64,000 bases of DNA from Galeruca laticollis (taxonomy: Eukaryota; Arthropoda; Insecta; Coleoptera; Chrysomelidae), in the NCBI GenBank assembly GCA_963921935.1, contig OY998175.1:151767309-151831308 (forward strand), given 5' to 3'. The notes below the pieces were generated by a model. That model had not been told where the DNA came from. It worked only from the letters and a program-made list of their open reading frames with translations, and did not search any database. A program made the translations under genes and the position numbers. This document shows positions 37,859 to 49,849 of this stretch, piece by piece. Position 1 is the first letter of the stretch. The number at the start of each line of letters is the position of its first letter.

Positions 37859-38110
37859 CAAGTTCACTTTAAAGAATGGAGTTTAACTAACTAGGGGTAG
37901 GGGATTTTGTTTTTGTTAGTGGTGCATATGAGTGCATTAGAAGTGGATTCCGATGCCACTTGTTTCTTTTGAAAATTAACATTGGGGGAGAGGGGAGGGA
38001 ACTTCACTTTAAATATTGATGTTTAACTAAGTAAGTGGAGGGGGATTTTGTTTTTCTTGGTGCTGCATATGAGTGCATTAGAAGTGTATTCCGGCGGCAA
38101 CTTCACTGAG
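37859..38110. repeat. Tandem duplication, about 140-bp unit
   Basis: AACTTCACTTTAAA, GTTTAACTAA, GGGGATTTTGTTTTT and GCATATGAGTGCATTAGAAG occur in the same order twice, in 37859-37998 and 38005-38110. Confidence 0.75.
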
Positions 38111-38407
38111 CTACTACCCGTACTGTTTCTGACCGATCGAATCAACGTCTAGCATTAAAACAATTAATGCTAATACCAAAGAATACCTACATTAACACAT
38201 AGATTTATCAGTTGTAACATCTTTATCGTTTCATCAATGATTGAAAACTTTTTTAATGATATATTAATTCTACACCATCTCTAACGTATCCCATGCTGAA
38301 TTAAAGGCGTATAAAGCTTTAATTAATTATAAACATTACGTGAATTGAAATTATCAAGAAAAGATAAAATTACAATTTATGACGATGTGATTTCCTGTTG
38401 ATCCATT

Positions 38408-38686
38408 ACATCTGTCTTCTCATCTATTCAATTTATTATTTGATGTTTTTAAAAACGCAGTTGAAGCATTAAAAACAACTTCCAATTAAGCTAATAATTC
38501 ACGTTATTCTTTTATTTATAAACAAACGAGTAATTGAAATATTATCGATTGAATAAATAATGTGATAATTGAATTAAGGTAGTTTGTTTGCATTGAATAT
38601 AACGAAATTGTGAGACAAGTTCAGTTAATACATTTGAGTATAATTCTTTACTCCACGTACATGCTTAAATAATAACAATATCCAAA
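38408..38686 (+). promoter_or_regulatory. Upstream region of the receptor gene, duplicated at 63334
   Basis: AT-rich leader of the gustatory receptor. The stretch 38440-38575 (ACAACTTC, TAATAATTCACGTTATTC, GAGTAATTGAAATATTATC) matches 63354-63475 at high identity in the same orientation. No specific promoter element is claimed. Confidence 0.5.
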
Positions 38687-39520
38687 ATGACGGTTATTAA
38701 CAAAAATGAAGATATTATAGAAATTAGAAAGCATTTGGTTGTAGCAAAATGGTTAGGAATCGTTCCAATGCCAGTGAAAAATTATAAATTGAAATATTTC
38801 ATACAAACTGTAATGGTAATATTTAATGTTGTAATCATAATAGTGAATTTATGTTCAATTAAACAACGGAATGAATTTTTTATGTTTAATGGAATGACTT
38901 ATGTTGTAATTGAATCTTTACATGGACTTAATGACATATTCATACTGACTATTTGCATTCTAACAGCTTTAACAAAAGCAGCAGATTATAAACAATTTCA
39001 AGACGCTTTAAACTACATCGAAAAATATTTTATTATAAAATATACACGTAAACTTCGTCTCAACAGCTTAGGGTTGTATATTTTAATGATTATATTCATC
39101 TTGTTTATTCCTTATGACATTTACGAGTATGTCGCAACACCGATAGGAAAGCACCCATGGTATTATGCTATAATGCACATTGCGAGATTATACAACATCA
39201 TCACAGGGATTTTGATGAGTAGAATATTTCTCATGTTCAGCAATAGATACAAATATCTGAGAGAACGAATTTCGGAACTGGTATATAAGCAAGCTTTTAA
39301 TTCAGTTCAAACAATGACAGTGAGTGACATTAAACATCTATACAAATATCTATATAAAAGCTTTCGAGTTTTCAATAGATTATTTGGATGGCATATGATA
39401 ACGATATTTTCTGGAACCTTAATTGAAGTGTTAAGCTATTTGACTTATAGTATAGGCAACGCATCTCTACAAAATTTCAGTCTACTCATTATTGACACTG
39501 GGATTTGCTTGGGATTTATT
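38687..39520 (+). CDS. Insect gustatory receptor (7tm_7), first exon
   Basis: A 278-codon exon starting at ATG 38687 encodes an all-helical membrane protein with about six hydrophobic segments: near residues 37-56, 72-98, 124-147, 165-187, 238-262 and 268-280. There is no signal peptide, and Lys/Arg-rich loops separate the helices, as in insect chemoreceptors with an inside N-terminus. The frame runs on to a stop at 39562. A good donor (ATT|GTGAGTA) at 39521 in phase 0 is where insect Gr genes commonly splice before the last exons. The missing part would hold TM7 and the TYxxxxxQF signature, which I could not find before the LINE at 40464. Function would be ligand-gated ion channel in taste neurons. 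Could be functional with distant exons or a truncated relic. Confidence 0.72.
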
Positions 39521-39562
39521 GTGAGTAAAGAGATATTTTTTAAAGTTAGTTACATCCAATAA

Positions 39563-40463
39563 CACGTTGACTGCCGGTTTTTAAGACGAAAGATAACAAT
39601 TTTTTATTCGGTTTTATTACTTTCTTTCTTTATCCTTGTTACAATCCCATATTCTTTATTTTTTCCTATATTGTCTATATATTTATTTCTACCCCAGAAG
39701 CGACAACTTACTGTGTAAAGCATTGGGTAAATGGGTTTTGAAATTGTGACGTCATTTGACGTAAAATACAACACAGTAAAATACACTGAGAGAGCAAGTT
39801 CAAATTGCTACTCTAGGAATAATTTATATTTCAACCAAGTATGAGAGTGAACTTTTTCTACATTCTATCTATAATTCAAAATTAAATAAAACAAAATATT
39901 CTCAGCAATAAAATATATTTTAAATAATTACTTTTACAACTGCAGTTGCGAATTATAAGGAATTTTATATAATCTCTATTTATTTCTGATTACATTTCTA
40001 ATACTAATTAAACATAATGTTACATGCATACTATATATAAAAGACAAATTTTTATATAACTAATTAAAAATTAAAAATGTTTTATAATATTTTGATTAAC
40101 CTCATCTTCTTTTTAATAAATTTTTTAGGAAAATCGGGATAAGGATGAAAGTACTATATTTCCTCTATTTCGTTTAAAGGTTTATTGGAAATTACAGGTT
40201 AGGCTAGGTACATGTCTTCAAATTTTTGATTAAAAATTATTTCAAGGTCATTATTACATTTTAAAAAAATTTCAGAGAAATACTGCAAGCCGCCTTAAAT
40301 ATTTTTGAATGCATCATGAATATTGAAACGGGATATTGAATAATTCTAAAAAATCTATCTATTATAAATTTGAGTAGAACTATTGACGTTTTTATATATT
40401 ACTTTCCCGCCAACTCTATCTATGATGTGAGAAAAGTATTGATTTACCCCAAAAAAAGTTTTT
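39563..40463. other. Non-coding stretch after receptor exon
   Basis: AT-rich; a possible splice acceptor TTTTTTAG at 40121-40128 is followed by about 35 open codons, but these lack the receptor C-terminal signature. No other feature seen. Confidence 0.4.
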
Positions 40464-40568
40464 TAGTAGGTATACTAGATTAGATTGGATTAGAGCTTAA
40501 CGGGGTTACAATACACTGAAACCTAAGGTTTATTGTGCCTCCCCCTATCAGAGCTATTCTCGCTACTA

Positions 40569-43500
40569 CTAGAGCTCGCCTTCCAGTTCCAGAGTTCTAA
40601 TGATCTCTAGTATTTGGGACGGCTTCAACGAGGTTAGATCTTCACTCTTACAAGTTTCTTGTCCGAAGCATTTCTTGCGTTGGCTTGCAATGGCGAGGCA
40701 TTCTAGAACTAGGTGATCCAGAGTTCCATCCTCCTCCCCACAGAATCTACACTCGTCACTTTTTGCTATATCTATTCTCATTAGGAGCTTCCTAAGGCGG
40801 CAGTGTCCTGTAAGAAAGCCTGTGAGGAGATGTAACTCATTTTTACTGAGATCGAAATATTTTATAGCAGTGTCAAAGTTCCGCAGGAAATTTTCGAATG
40901 TTAAAGCCCGGGAAGGCACCGCCAGATTGCTTCTCTTTCGGTTTCCTCCTTCTTCCGAAATTCTTTCTTATAGGAGCATTTTTCTACACCACAGAAAAGC
41001 TCCGGGCCAATAAAGGACGTTTGTGCTCCTTTCCTGGCAAGTGTATTGGCCTCTTCATTTCCCGTGATTCCCGAGTGGCCAGGAACCCAGACTAAAGAGA
41101 CCCTGTTATTCTTGCCTAATTTATCAAGTTTTCTTCGGCACTCACATGCCAACTTTGAGTCAATGACATGGTAGCTCAATGCTTTGATAGCTGCTTGATT
41201 ATCAGAATGGATCGATATGTCACATTTCTGATAGTTTCTTTCTAGATTAATTTCCACGCATCTTTCGATCGCAAGTATTTCTGCCTGAAAGACGCTCGAG
41301 AAGGAGCCTATCGATAATGAGTATCTGGTGCCAGGCCCAAATACTCCAGCGCCTGCTCCAGTGGTGGTTTTTGAACCATCTTTATACCATCTAATGGTGT
41401 TTTCTTTGAGAGTTTGGGTGGTGTATTCCCTTTCCCAGTCTCTCCTCGTATTTAGCATTGTGGTGAAATTCTTTTCAATGCTTACTTTCCTGATCATTTC
41501 GTCACTGGGAAGATTCGATAATGAGATGTATCATGTCAGAGAGGACCAAGCTCCCTGATTTTAAATACTCTCATTGCCTGAACCTTCCTTAGATATTTTA
41601 AGAATTGCCTCTTGGGCAGATATTTCTATCACCAGATGTTGAGGTGTGAGATCTGTAAGGATCTCATGTGTCCTAATTGGACACATTCTCATAGCTCCAG
41701 TGATGCACACACAGGCAAGCCTTTAAACTTTGTCGAGGGTCTTCTTCGTGCTGTACTGACTTGCTTTTGTATGCCAAACTATTGCCCCATACGTAGTTGC
41801 TTGTCTCACAATCATGGCGTACATCCATAGCAGTATTTTTGGGTTACAGCCCCAACTCTTACCAACTAGATTTCTGCACGCCATCAAGGCTATTATTGAT
41901 TTATTAGCAGTTATTTCAACATGGTTATTACACAGAAGCTTACTGTCTAGGGTTATTTCTGGATATTTAACTTCTGATTTCTGATAGGGGTTTCACGGCT
42001 GGAAGTGTTCTTTTCCGTGTAAATGGAATTACTATGGTCTTGTTTCCGTTAATGTATAGCCCCACTTACAAGCACCATTGCTCAATAATTCTGAGGCCCT
42101 TTTGTAATAAATCACACAAGGTGCTCTCGAACTTGCCTCTGACTATTAGAACTATGTCATCAGCATAGCCCATACATTCGAAGCCTAGCTCCGTTAGCCT
42201 GTAGAGCAACTCATCTACTACGAGGTGTCTCAGCTATCCTCGTCAGCAACAACTCATACATCCATTTTACAATGGTTTCATTTACTCCTCGCCTTTCTAG
42301 TTCTTCTTTGACAGACACATGAGTTGTGTTGTCAAAGGCCCCTGATATATCCAGGAATGCGCACATTGCGATTTCTTTGTTGTTCAGAGTTCTCTGGATG
42401 ACTTCGGTCAGCTGATACAGAGCCGTCTCAGTTGATCGACACGCTCTGTAGATATTTATGAGGTGGTATATTCTCCAGATTCTCTGTTCTTATGTAGTTA
42501 TCCACTACTTTCTTCATCGTTTTAAGTAGGAACGATGTTAGACAGATGGGTCTAAAAGATCGGGGATCAGTCTCATCTTTTTTCCCTATTTTTGGTATGA
42601 AAGTTACCCTTCTCCTTTTCCATTTTCTAGGTATTAGACCCACTACTAGACTGCTTCTTGTAATCTTTAGCAGGTGAGGAAGAATCTCCTCTATCCCTTG
42701 CTGTAGGAGTCCTGGAAATATTCCATCCACTCCTGGTGATTTATATGGTTGAAAGGTACTTATTGCCCATTCCAACCGTTGTCTGGTAAATGTTTTCTTA
42801 GCAATGTCCCAATCTTCCTTGCAGGATTTTTTGGTGTAATTAATTGCTATTTCAGTGCTTGTTGCTGCTTTACTACCTAGAAAATGGGTTATAAGAAGAA
42901 GAATCGATCGTTCCTCTTCACCTTCCGTGTATGATCCTTCTGGCTTTTTCAGCGTCATTGTGGGGTTAGTTCCCTAATTTGCCATGACCTTTTGTAGTCT
43001 GGCTGCTGTGTGAGTGTAAGTGATATTTTCGCAAAAGGCTTAAAAATGTAGCCTTTTGGCCTTCCTAATCTCTTTATTGTACTGAGTAAACTTCTCAGTG
43101 TACCACAGTGCGGGTGATTGACTCCATTTACTTCGACGTGTTCCAAATTGTCCTTCAGATTGGTCTTGTGAAGAGACCAATCAGTATTTTTAGGACTTCG
43201 GATTGTAGGAATCGAGGTACTATCTCCCTCGATCCTAAATTCGATGATTCTATGGTCGGAAAGTGATGGCTCGCTCATCACCCTCCAATCTTTTATATTT
43301 TTCCTAGCAGCAACATTAACAATTGTTACGTCCAGGACCTCTTCTCATGCTCTCGTGACAAAAGTGGGGGTTGTCCTCACGTTTAAGGCCTCAAGGTTAT
43401 TTGCTAAGAGATATTCTAATAAGCATTCACCTTTGGCGTTGTTGTTAGTGCTTCCCCACACGGTATTGTATGCGTTGACATCAACCAATTATGATTGGCA

Positions 43501-43860
43501 GCAGTCTGCTATTGCAGTGTCTCACTAGCTCTTGTACTTCTTCTGGCGGTGTCATCGGCCCGTCTCCAGCGAAGTAGGCAGAGGCAATAACGATGTCTCG
43601 GTAGATACCCCCAATGTTGAGGTGAACCATGATAGGAACAAGGTTCCGTGACACATATTCTGAAACACATATATATTTTATGTTATTTCTTATGATTACA
43701 CAAGCACGCGGGGATACTTACCTTTGATCATAAATCAATTTAGAATCCTTGCATGCCAAACCTTTGATTTGGCCTTGTTTCTTGATCCATGGTTCTTGGA
43801 TCAGTTCAATATCCAGTTGTAGTTTAGCGAACAACTTTGCAATCACGGCTGAAGCTTCCT
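40569..43860 (-). pseudogene. LINE ORF2: endonuclease, RT, RNase H
   Basis: The endonuclease part (about 43262-43860) has AYNTVWGSTNNNAKG and, at 43250-43281, SLSDHRIIEF. RT begins in 42428-42958 (FQPYKSPGVDGIFPGLLQ, WKRRRVTFIPKIGK, RSFRPICLTSFLLKTM). It continues through AFLDISGAFDNTTH near 42340 to the catalytic YADD at 42158-42169. RNase H lies at 40901-41497: KDGSKTTTGAGAGVF, EILAIE, HSDNQAAIKAL and VWVPGHSGITGNEEAN carry the metal-binding residues. The C-terminus (40569-40919) has CRFCGEEDGTLDHLVLEC. Stops and shifts separate these blocks, notably between 41500 and 42430. Confidence 0.82.
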
Positions 43861-44136
43861 TCGCGTGTCGCACGTTAATCTGAGCTACATTCGTGAACGA
43901 GAAAGTGAATTATTACGGATGAGAGAGACCGAGTTATTCAGCCTCTATTCCCCATGGCAATATCTTCCTCGGAGTTCGATCAGGTTTCTTGATCTCGAGT
44001 CAGACCCTCGACCCTCAGGCTGCTCAGCCCACTTTCCCGGGATGCAGAGGCGATCTCCGCATCCCTAGTCACCCTAGCAGAGCCGGAGGAGATCTTGGGC
44101 TGACCCAAGGTCAAGCTTTCGCCTTTTTACCCTTTT

Positions 44137-45232
44137 CTAGAGTTTCCGGGTGTGGAGGGTACCTCTATGTTCTTTAGGTCCCCCATGGGGTTCTTTTTTT
44201 CCCAGCCCCGAGACAGGGATACGCCCAGAACGGAAGTTTAGCGCGTAACCTCCTGCCTTCAGAGCCTCCCCAGATTGGTGATCAATCACAATCGTGAGAA
44301 TAGTTTCCCGTCCTTCTTTTTTAGAGTTTAGGATCTTCCAAGTCCCAGTAGTGAGGTGGGAGTTCTGAACCTCGACCAGTTGGGGGATCTTCTCCATTTT
44401 TATGTCGAGGCTTCTTGGGAAGAACACCGTTATGGTGACCGGCTTTGGGATGTCGTCTCCGCTTCGAGCCACCAATTCGGGTCCTTCCCAAGAATTTCAT
44501 TTCGGCGCTGACTTCATGAGCCAGTCTGCCGATTCTTGGGACCCACAATCCACCAGTATCATTACACAACGGAAATGAATACCTGAGAAGTGAATCCTCT
44601 TCTCCATTCTCTGGCACAGCTCTTCCACCACAGTGTCTTCCAGAGTGGAGAGCTGCTCTGCTTTCAGGATGAACCCAGGATAATCCTTGGGCATTATTGC
44701 TACCCTGAAACCCTTCTCTGTTTTTCCAGCTGCTGCGCAACCTGTGGCTTGCCCGGTTACCGTTGCAGCTGTTTTTGGTTTTTTACTGAGAGGTCGCTGC
44801 GGAGGAGTGATATGCTCGGGGCCTCTTTTCAGCTTTACCTTCGTCGTTGGTGGTTCCTTTGGGAGTGTTGGGTGCTGAATAACCTGCTTCCTGGCCTCTT
44901 CAGGGGATATTAACTGATTGAGGAGTCGCAGGTATTTCCGCACCCCTGCTCCACTGAGGCCTTTTCTCAGTCAATCATTTATGCCGCCTGGTTTTCCCAG
45001 TTTTGGGAGGTCGAACGGCATACGACCATTGTGCCGTTTGGCCTTTAATCCCTCCATGAGGTGCCCGGATAAAGAGGTGGAGGTTTTCTCCACTACTTTT
45101 CCAGTGGAAGTTTGGCTTTCTCTGTCCATAAATTGTCCCACGAGAAGCTAGGGTCATTACGGTCCACCGCGGCGGAGCCTCGCATGCAGAGGTAAGGGGT
45201 TTAATACAATGGAGTTCCCCCCGGTGCTCCAA
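44137..45232 (-). pseudogene. LINE ORF1 with DUF4780-like domain
   Basis: Three overlapping frames make one broken protein. N-terminus at 44975-45232 (MEHRGELHCIKPLTSACEAP). The middle part (44497-44943) has a Pro/Lys-rich linker and the start of the domain (FRVAIMPKDYPG, LSTLEDTVVEELCQRME, FRCVMILVDCGSQESADWLM). The C-terminal part (44137-44475) has VTITVFFPRSLDIKME, VEVQNSHLTTGTWKI and ILTIVIDHQSGEAL. This layout matches the DUF4780 domain found in ORF1 of some arthropod LINEs; it probably binds RNA or DNA. There are no CCHC knuckles in the recognised part. Confidence 0.6.
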
Positions 45233-45737
45233 GGTCGAAACAAGTAAGGACTATTCTCCTATATAGCCACGCATTGTTCGGCCTGGTTTCCCACCTCGAC
45301 TTTAGGTTTTAAATGAGGTTGTCTCCTTTTGGTCCGGGCAGTAAAGCCAAATACCCCCCCCCCTCATCACACTGGCACACGAGACTTAACCACAGACAGC
45401 CAGGAGACATTTGTATAACAGGTGATTTCAAAGTAAGCTCGAAATTTCATCCGGCATCGTAATCCTGTGTGCAATCCCTTAGCCACGATACTGCAGCTGA
45501 GACAGGTAAATATGGTTTGCGGCAGGGTATTCGAGGGCTGCCAGTTCAGTTTTTAAACACAACGAGTCCCCAGGTATTTCTCCGCAGACCTCCTCCTCAT
45601 ATAAAATCATGTCAGAGGCCTCTCCTATCCGTCACCTGGAGACGCGCCGGGTTGGTGCTTCACCCCCTCCACATCAATAAATATTCCGACGAATTACGTA
45701 TATACCTCCTGATGTGGACACAAGAGTAGATATATAC

Positions 45738-46190
45738 AAATGACCAATTTTATTATAGGATATTCTTCAGAACGTTTCACTAATGAACCGTATTGATTTT
45801 CAGCTCACCAAAGCCAGTACAACGGGTCGCATAAATAAATTTTTTATTATTTCTGTAGAAATTTCGGTTTTTAGTACATACAGTCTAAGGAGTGTATGCA
45901 AGTAACCAATTTTATGATTGGTTATTATTCAAGGCGTCTCACAGATGAACCCTATTGATTTTCAGCACACCAGAGCCAGTACAACGGGTGCTATGGTACC
46001 TAAAGTACACATTTTGATCATTTTTGGAGCAATTTCGGTTTGTTAGCACTATACAGCTTCCGGAGTAAATAGAAATGACCAATTTTATGATTGGATATTC
46101 TTCAGGGAGTCTCACAAATGAGCTGTATTAATTTTCAGCTTACCATAGCCAGTACAACGGGGCCTATAAATCCAGATAAACCACATTTTT
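45738..46190. repeat. Tandem repeat, three units of about 162-173 bp
   Basis: Each unit begins with TGACCAATTTTAT or TAACCAATTTTAT (45738, 45900, 46073). Each contains ATTTTCAGC(T/A)(C/T)ACCA and AGCCAGTACAACGGG. No coding frame. Confidence 0.85.
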
Positions 46191-46192
46191 GA

Positions 46193-46345
46193 TGAAATTT
46201 ACTGTTTCGACTCTTACTCTGTGGAATCTATTCATATTACTTTTTTAAATGAAACTAGCGGTTTCTAAATAATTCCACAATATATTGAAAATATTGTAAA
46301 AATTCTAAGAAATTGATAATTGTTTGGAAATAACTATCATCGTTA
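46193..46345. mobile_element. Penelope 2-type pLTR fragment
   Basis: TTTCGACTCTTACTCTGTGG, AATTCCACAATATATTGAAA and AATTGATAATTGTTTGGAAA match the outer part of Penelope 2 and 3. Ends before the hammerhead core. Confidence 0.65.
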
Positions 46346-46699
46346 TTTTTGGTGATTTTTATCTTTAAATCAGTTTTTTCATCTTCTCGTCTGATTACAT
46401 TTCAAAAAAATATTCTTGTAACCAAGGAAAAAATTGCCTACTCCCAATGTAATATAAAATCTCATTACTAACATGTTCCACACAAAATAAAAATTTTATA
46501 CGATCTGATATCTTCATTTTCTACCATTTATTGTAGAAAAAGTTTTCTCTCGTTTTTCATCTCGCTGTTTTTCTCATTCAGTTTCTCCACTACTTTGTTC
46601 TTGACCTACCATCTTGTCTTCACCTTCAAAATGTTTTTCTTGCTGATTACTTTGTATCAATTTTACTATCTCTTTCGTGTCATCTCCTGAAGATATTTC

Positions 46700-47110
46700 T
46701 TATGGGTATAACCGTTGGATTGGTCTTAACAGTTTTCCATTCTCAGTCTTACCTTCGCGACTCTGTAAACTTTATCTCTTCCCGGATATATTTCTTGGAT
46801 CTTAGCTGCCAATTGATTAGTTTCGTATTATCGGAACCAATCAAAGCAATGTCTCCTATTTTCAAAATTCCGGATTTTCTTTGACCAGTATTAACCAGTT
46901 CTACCAAATACTCCTTCCTAAATCGAGTTGTCAATGTTTTTGTATGAATTGAATGTATCTCAATAATTTTAAAAAGTGCTTATTGTCAATGATATAAAGA
47001 TCAGATGTTCCATAAGTATTTTGTTCACTGATAAACATTGATGGTGTTAGAGGCACCAAATCATTTTGTTCTTCTGACACCGTTGCAACTCTGCATACTT
47101 TATCTCTTCC
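46700..47110 (-). pseudogene. BEL/Pao integrase C-terminal (DUF5641-like) fragments
   Basis: On the minus strand DLVPLTPSMFISEQNTYGT and LLRYIQFIQKH are followed, after a frame change near 46935, by TRFRKEYLVELVN and ILKIGDIALIGSDN. YPGRDKVYRVAKV then comes at about 46735-46790. These are signatures of the domain after the BEL integrase core. A second PGRDKVCRVATV lies at 47075-47115 ahead of the first block, suggesting a duplicated or rearranged piece. Confidence 0.65.
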
Positions 47111-47114
47111 CGGA

Positions 47115-47985
47115 TATAATGACAATGGATTGTATGATGATACTTTGTCAGGATCCTTTTCTGGTTTAGCTATTAAAATTATTTTTGCTATTTTGAGTTG
47201 CTTGGTCGAAAATTTATATCTAAGCACGGCATTGAATATATATTTTAGTAGCACCAGTCGCTTTCTAGGAATGTCTTTAAACATTTTTGGAGCTAAACCT
47301 GGAGTTTCACCTAAGTTGATTTTGAATTTCATTTGGAGTGAAACGTTTTACTTCCTCTATGTTGGTGGGAATACTGGATAAGTCATTTTCAATTTCGTTG
47401 TCTGGTATGTCAGCGTTGGGGGTGAATACCTCTGCAAGATGTTCTGTGAACTTTTGGCCCACCCTTGGACTGGAACTGTATGGTTTCTGATTGGAGAGCT
47501 TGGAGTTTTAGGGGTTTTAAGCGTTTAATTGGTTTCCATATTGTACTGTCATATCTGTTCCGATTAGTAATGTAGTCGTGGAATTATCTGTCTCTTACTT
47601 CTTTCAATTGTTGTTTTAATTGGTTTGTTAGTCGATTTTTTGTGTTTTTATCGTCTGGTGACTGAGTTCGATGCCATGTCGCGTTGGCTCTCCTTTTTTC
47701 CGATATTAATCTCTTTCTATCCATGAAATCGTAAAATAGTTTATTCTGGATGTTACTAGAGGGAGTGGCCTGTTGAGTTACCCTTTTGAAAGTGTCGTTT
47801 AAGAGTGAACTTGCATTCTCTATTTCGTTTTTGTTTTTGAGGCTAATATTTAAGTTTAATTCATTCTGGAATCTATTTCTATATTCGTTCCAATTGGTGT
47901 TTAAGCTATTGCATTAGCTTCTATCGTGGGCCTTGAGCGTGGAGACCCAATCCAGAAATTCCGTAACGAAAATAACCTGACACGT
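47115..47985 (-). pseudogene. Jockey-like LINE RT fragment
   Basis: RT motifs IFNAVLRYKFSTKQLKIAKI and LIAKPEKDPDKVSSYNPLSL are at 47120-47330. Upstream are KFTEHLAEVFTPNADIP (about 47400-47460) and further linker typical of Jockey elements. The RT is cut off at SYNPLSL, where BEL sequence starts. Frameshifted upstream of 47340. Confidence 0.65.
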
Positions 47986-48292
47986 TACAAGGACTGTCCA
48001 GTGAATTTTAATACCCATATGCTTATACGCGGACTGTCCAATAAATTTTGATTTTTTTATGATGATACGAGGACTGTCCAATAAATTTTAATTTTTTTAT
48101 ACTTATACGAGGACTGCCCAATAAATGTTGATACTTTTATGACTATACAAGGACTGTCCAATAAATTTTGATTATTTTATGATGATACGAGGACTGTCCA
48201 ATACATTTTGATTGTTTTATACTTATACGAGGACTGACCAATAAATTTTAATTCTTTTATACTTATACGAGGACTGCCCAATAAATGTTGAT
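47985..48292. repeat. 40-bp satellite array 1 (about 8 units)
   Basis: Units of about 40 bp built on TACGAGGACTGTCCAATAAA and TTTTGATT..TTTTAT. Unit types differ in their start (GATGA, ACTTA, GACTA) and in GTCC versus GCCC, following the same order as in array 2. Confidence 0.92.
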
Positions 48293-49076
48293 ACTATTCA
48301 GCCTATCATAATTTATAATACTTTTTGTATATCCGACATATTTTTTAGGCCATTTCTTTGTAACTGGTATACTTAAAAAAGTTGTCCGGTGATCGGTTAC
48401 ATTAGTTTCGACAACTGCGAAAATAATATCTTTTTTTAAATTATCAAATGTACCACTTCTGAGAAAAATATGGTCTATACAACTTTTTGAATTACCCTGA
48501 ATTCTCGTATACTTATTAATCATTGATTCGAACTTATACTCATATAATAAGTTAAAATAATCAAATGCAGTTCGATCATCACTATTTTTTATGTTCATAT
48601 TAATATCCCCCAGTAATATGTGGTGCAACAAATAATTCATCATTCGTAGAAGGAGAGCGATACATACACGTGACAGTAATTTATTTTTTATTTTTTACTT
48701 CAATGGTTATCTGTAGTGCAGTAAACTGACCTATTTTTATTGTTTGTTTTGAACATTTAAGAGTGTTTTTCACATATGCTCATATTCCATCGTTTTTGTT
48801 TAGGTTACCTTCATTATAGAATAGGTCATAATCAGTATTTTCAAAAAAGTGTATATCTTCAATGGTAAACGTTTCAGTGAGAAATATGATGTCAAAATCA
48901 ATTCCGGCTTTACTTAGGACTACATTGAATTCATCAAGATTTTTCCTTATGCTCCGTATATTTTGATGTATAATATTAAAAGTATCAGTTTGTATAGAGT
49001 TTCTCAAATCTCCTATGTCAAATACCTCGAGAGAGTCATGCGGTTTATAATCTAAATCTCTTATAAACTGATCCAC
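48292..49076 (-). pseudogene. CR1/L2-like LINE endonuclease fragment
   Basis: Two frames of an AP-endonuclease. 48780-49076 holds FNIIHQNIRSIRKNLDEFNV and FDIIFLTETF. 48263-48643 holds LLGDINMNI, SCIDHIFLRSG and VTDHRTTFLSIP, which are the GD.N, DHI and SDH-type catalytic motifs. Stops separate them around 48650-48780. The 3' part, with all of RT, is missing where satellite array 1 begins. Confidence 0.7.
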
Positions 49077-49110
49077 ATTTTATCATTGTTTTTGATTATA
49101 TTTCTAGCTG

Positions 49111-49727
49111 AACTTCCGTCAACTGGCGTTGACATTCAACTAGATAAATAATCTTAATTTGACAAAATTAATGTCGAAATTAATAATTTAATATATACAA
49201 ATGTACAAAATGGTACAAAGTTGTGAATGCTGAACTTCGGTGGTTTCAGATCGGAAGACACTTTATGTTTCGATTTGATGAATATTAAAACTAACTTTGT
49301 TATTGAGTGCTGAACTCGTTTCGATGAGTATAAGAACTTGTTATTGAGCGTTGAGCTCGATTCAATGAGTGTGTAAAACTTGCGTCGATGAGTGTATAAC
49401 TTTGTTATCGAGAGTATTGAACTCGCTTCGATAAGTGTAAAAAACTTTGTTGTTGAGCGTTGAGCTCGATTCGATGAGTGTAAAACTCGCGTCGATAACT
49501 AGTAGAACTGATGGGTGAGAAACAAAACTATTTAAAACTATTGTTGCAAAACGTGATATTTTAAAGGTATCTCATCAGTTCTGGAACATATTTTTACAAC
49601 GCTAGCAACTAAAATGAATTCACGCTTTAAATATATACAATGACGAAAAGAAGCATACAAATATCTTACATATTTTAAAAGTATCGTAAACAATAAAATT
49701 CAAGATTTTATAGTCTTGAACATACTC
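49111..49727 (-). repeat. BEL LTR (approximate limits) with internal minisatellite
   Basis: On the minus strand a purine tract CAACGGGAGGAG is followed by TATGTTCAAGACT, a typical BEL 3' LTR start (about 49727). The left limit is approximate. Inside, 49300-49500 holds degenerate repeats of GAGCGTTGAGCTCGATTC(A/G)ATGAGTGT. Confidence 0.55.
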
Positions 49728-49849
49728 CTCCCGTTGAGAGAATGCGATCAATTATAAAGTCTATGAATGTTCATCTTCAGCATTCGTCGGTAGTATCGGA
49801 AGTAACGCTACCTTCTTCACATTTAGGACAACTGAAGATTTCGCGGTTT

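Larger units (their letters stand above)
40464..45730 (-). mobile_element. LINE with DUF4780-like ORF1 and RNase H (LOA/I-group-like), decayed
   Basis: About 5.2 kb with full domain order on the minus strand: ORF1 (44137-45232), endonuclease, RT, RNase H and a C-terminal zinc-knuckle-like segment. The 3' end near 40464-40496 carries repeats of AGATT/GGATT (AATCCAATCTAATCTAG on the minus strand), a tail type seen in LOA/Bilbo-like elements. GC content is clearly higher than in the surroundings. The 5' leader probably extends to about 45730. Many frameshifts and stops. Confidence 0.8.

Noticed and set aside
40121..40240. Candidate second exon of the gustatory receptor after TTTTTTAG
   Set aside because: The open codons do not contain the C-terminal TYxxxxxQF-type signature or a seventh membrane helix.
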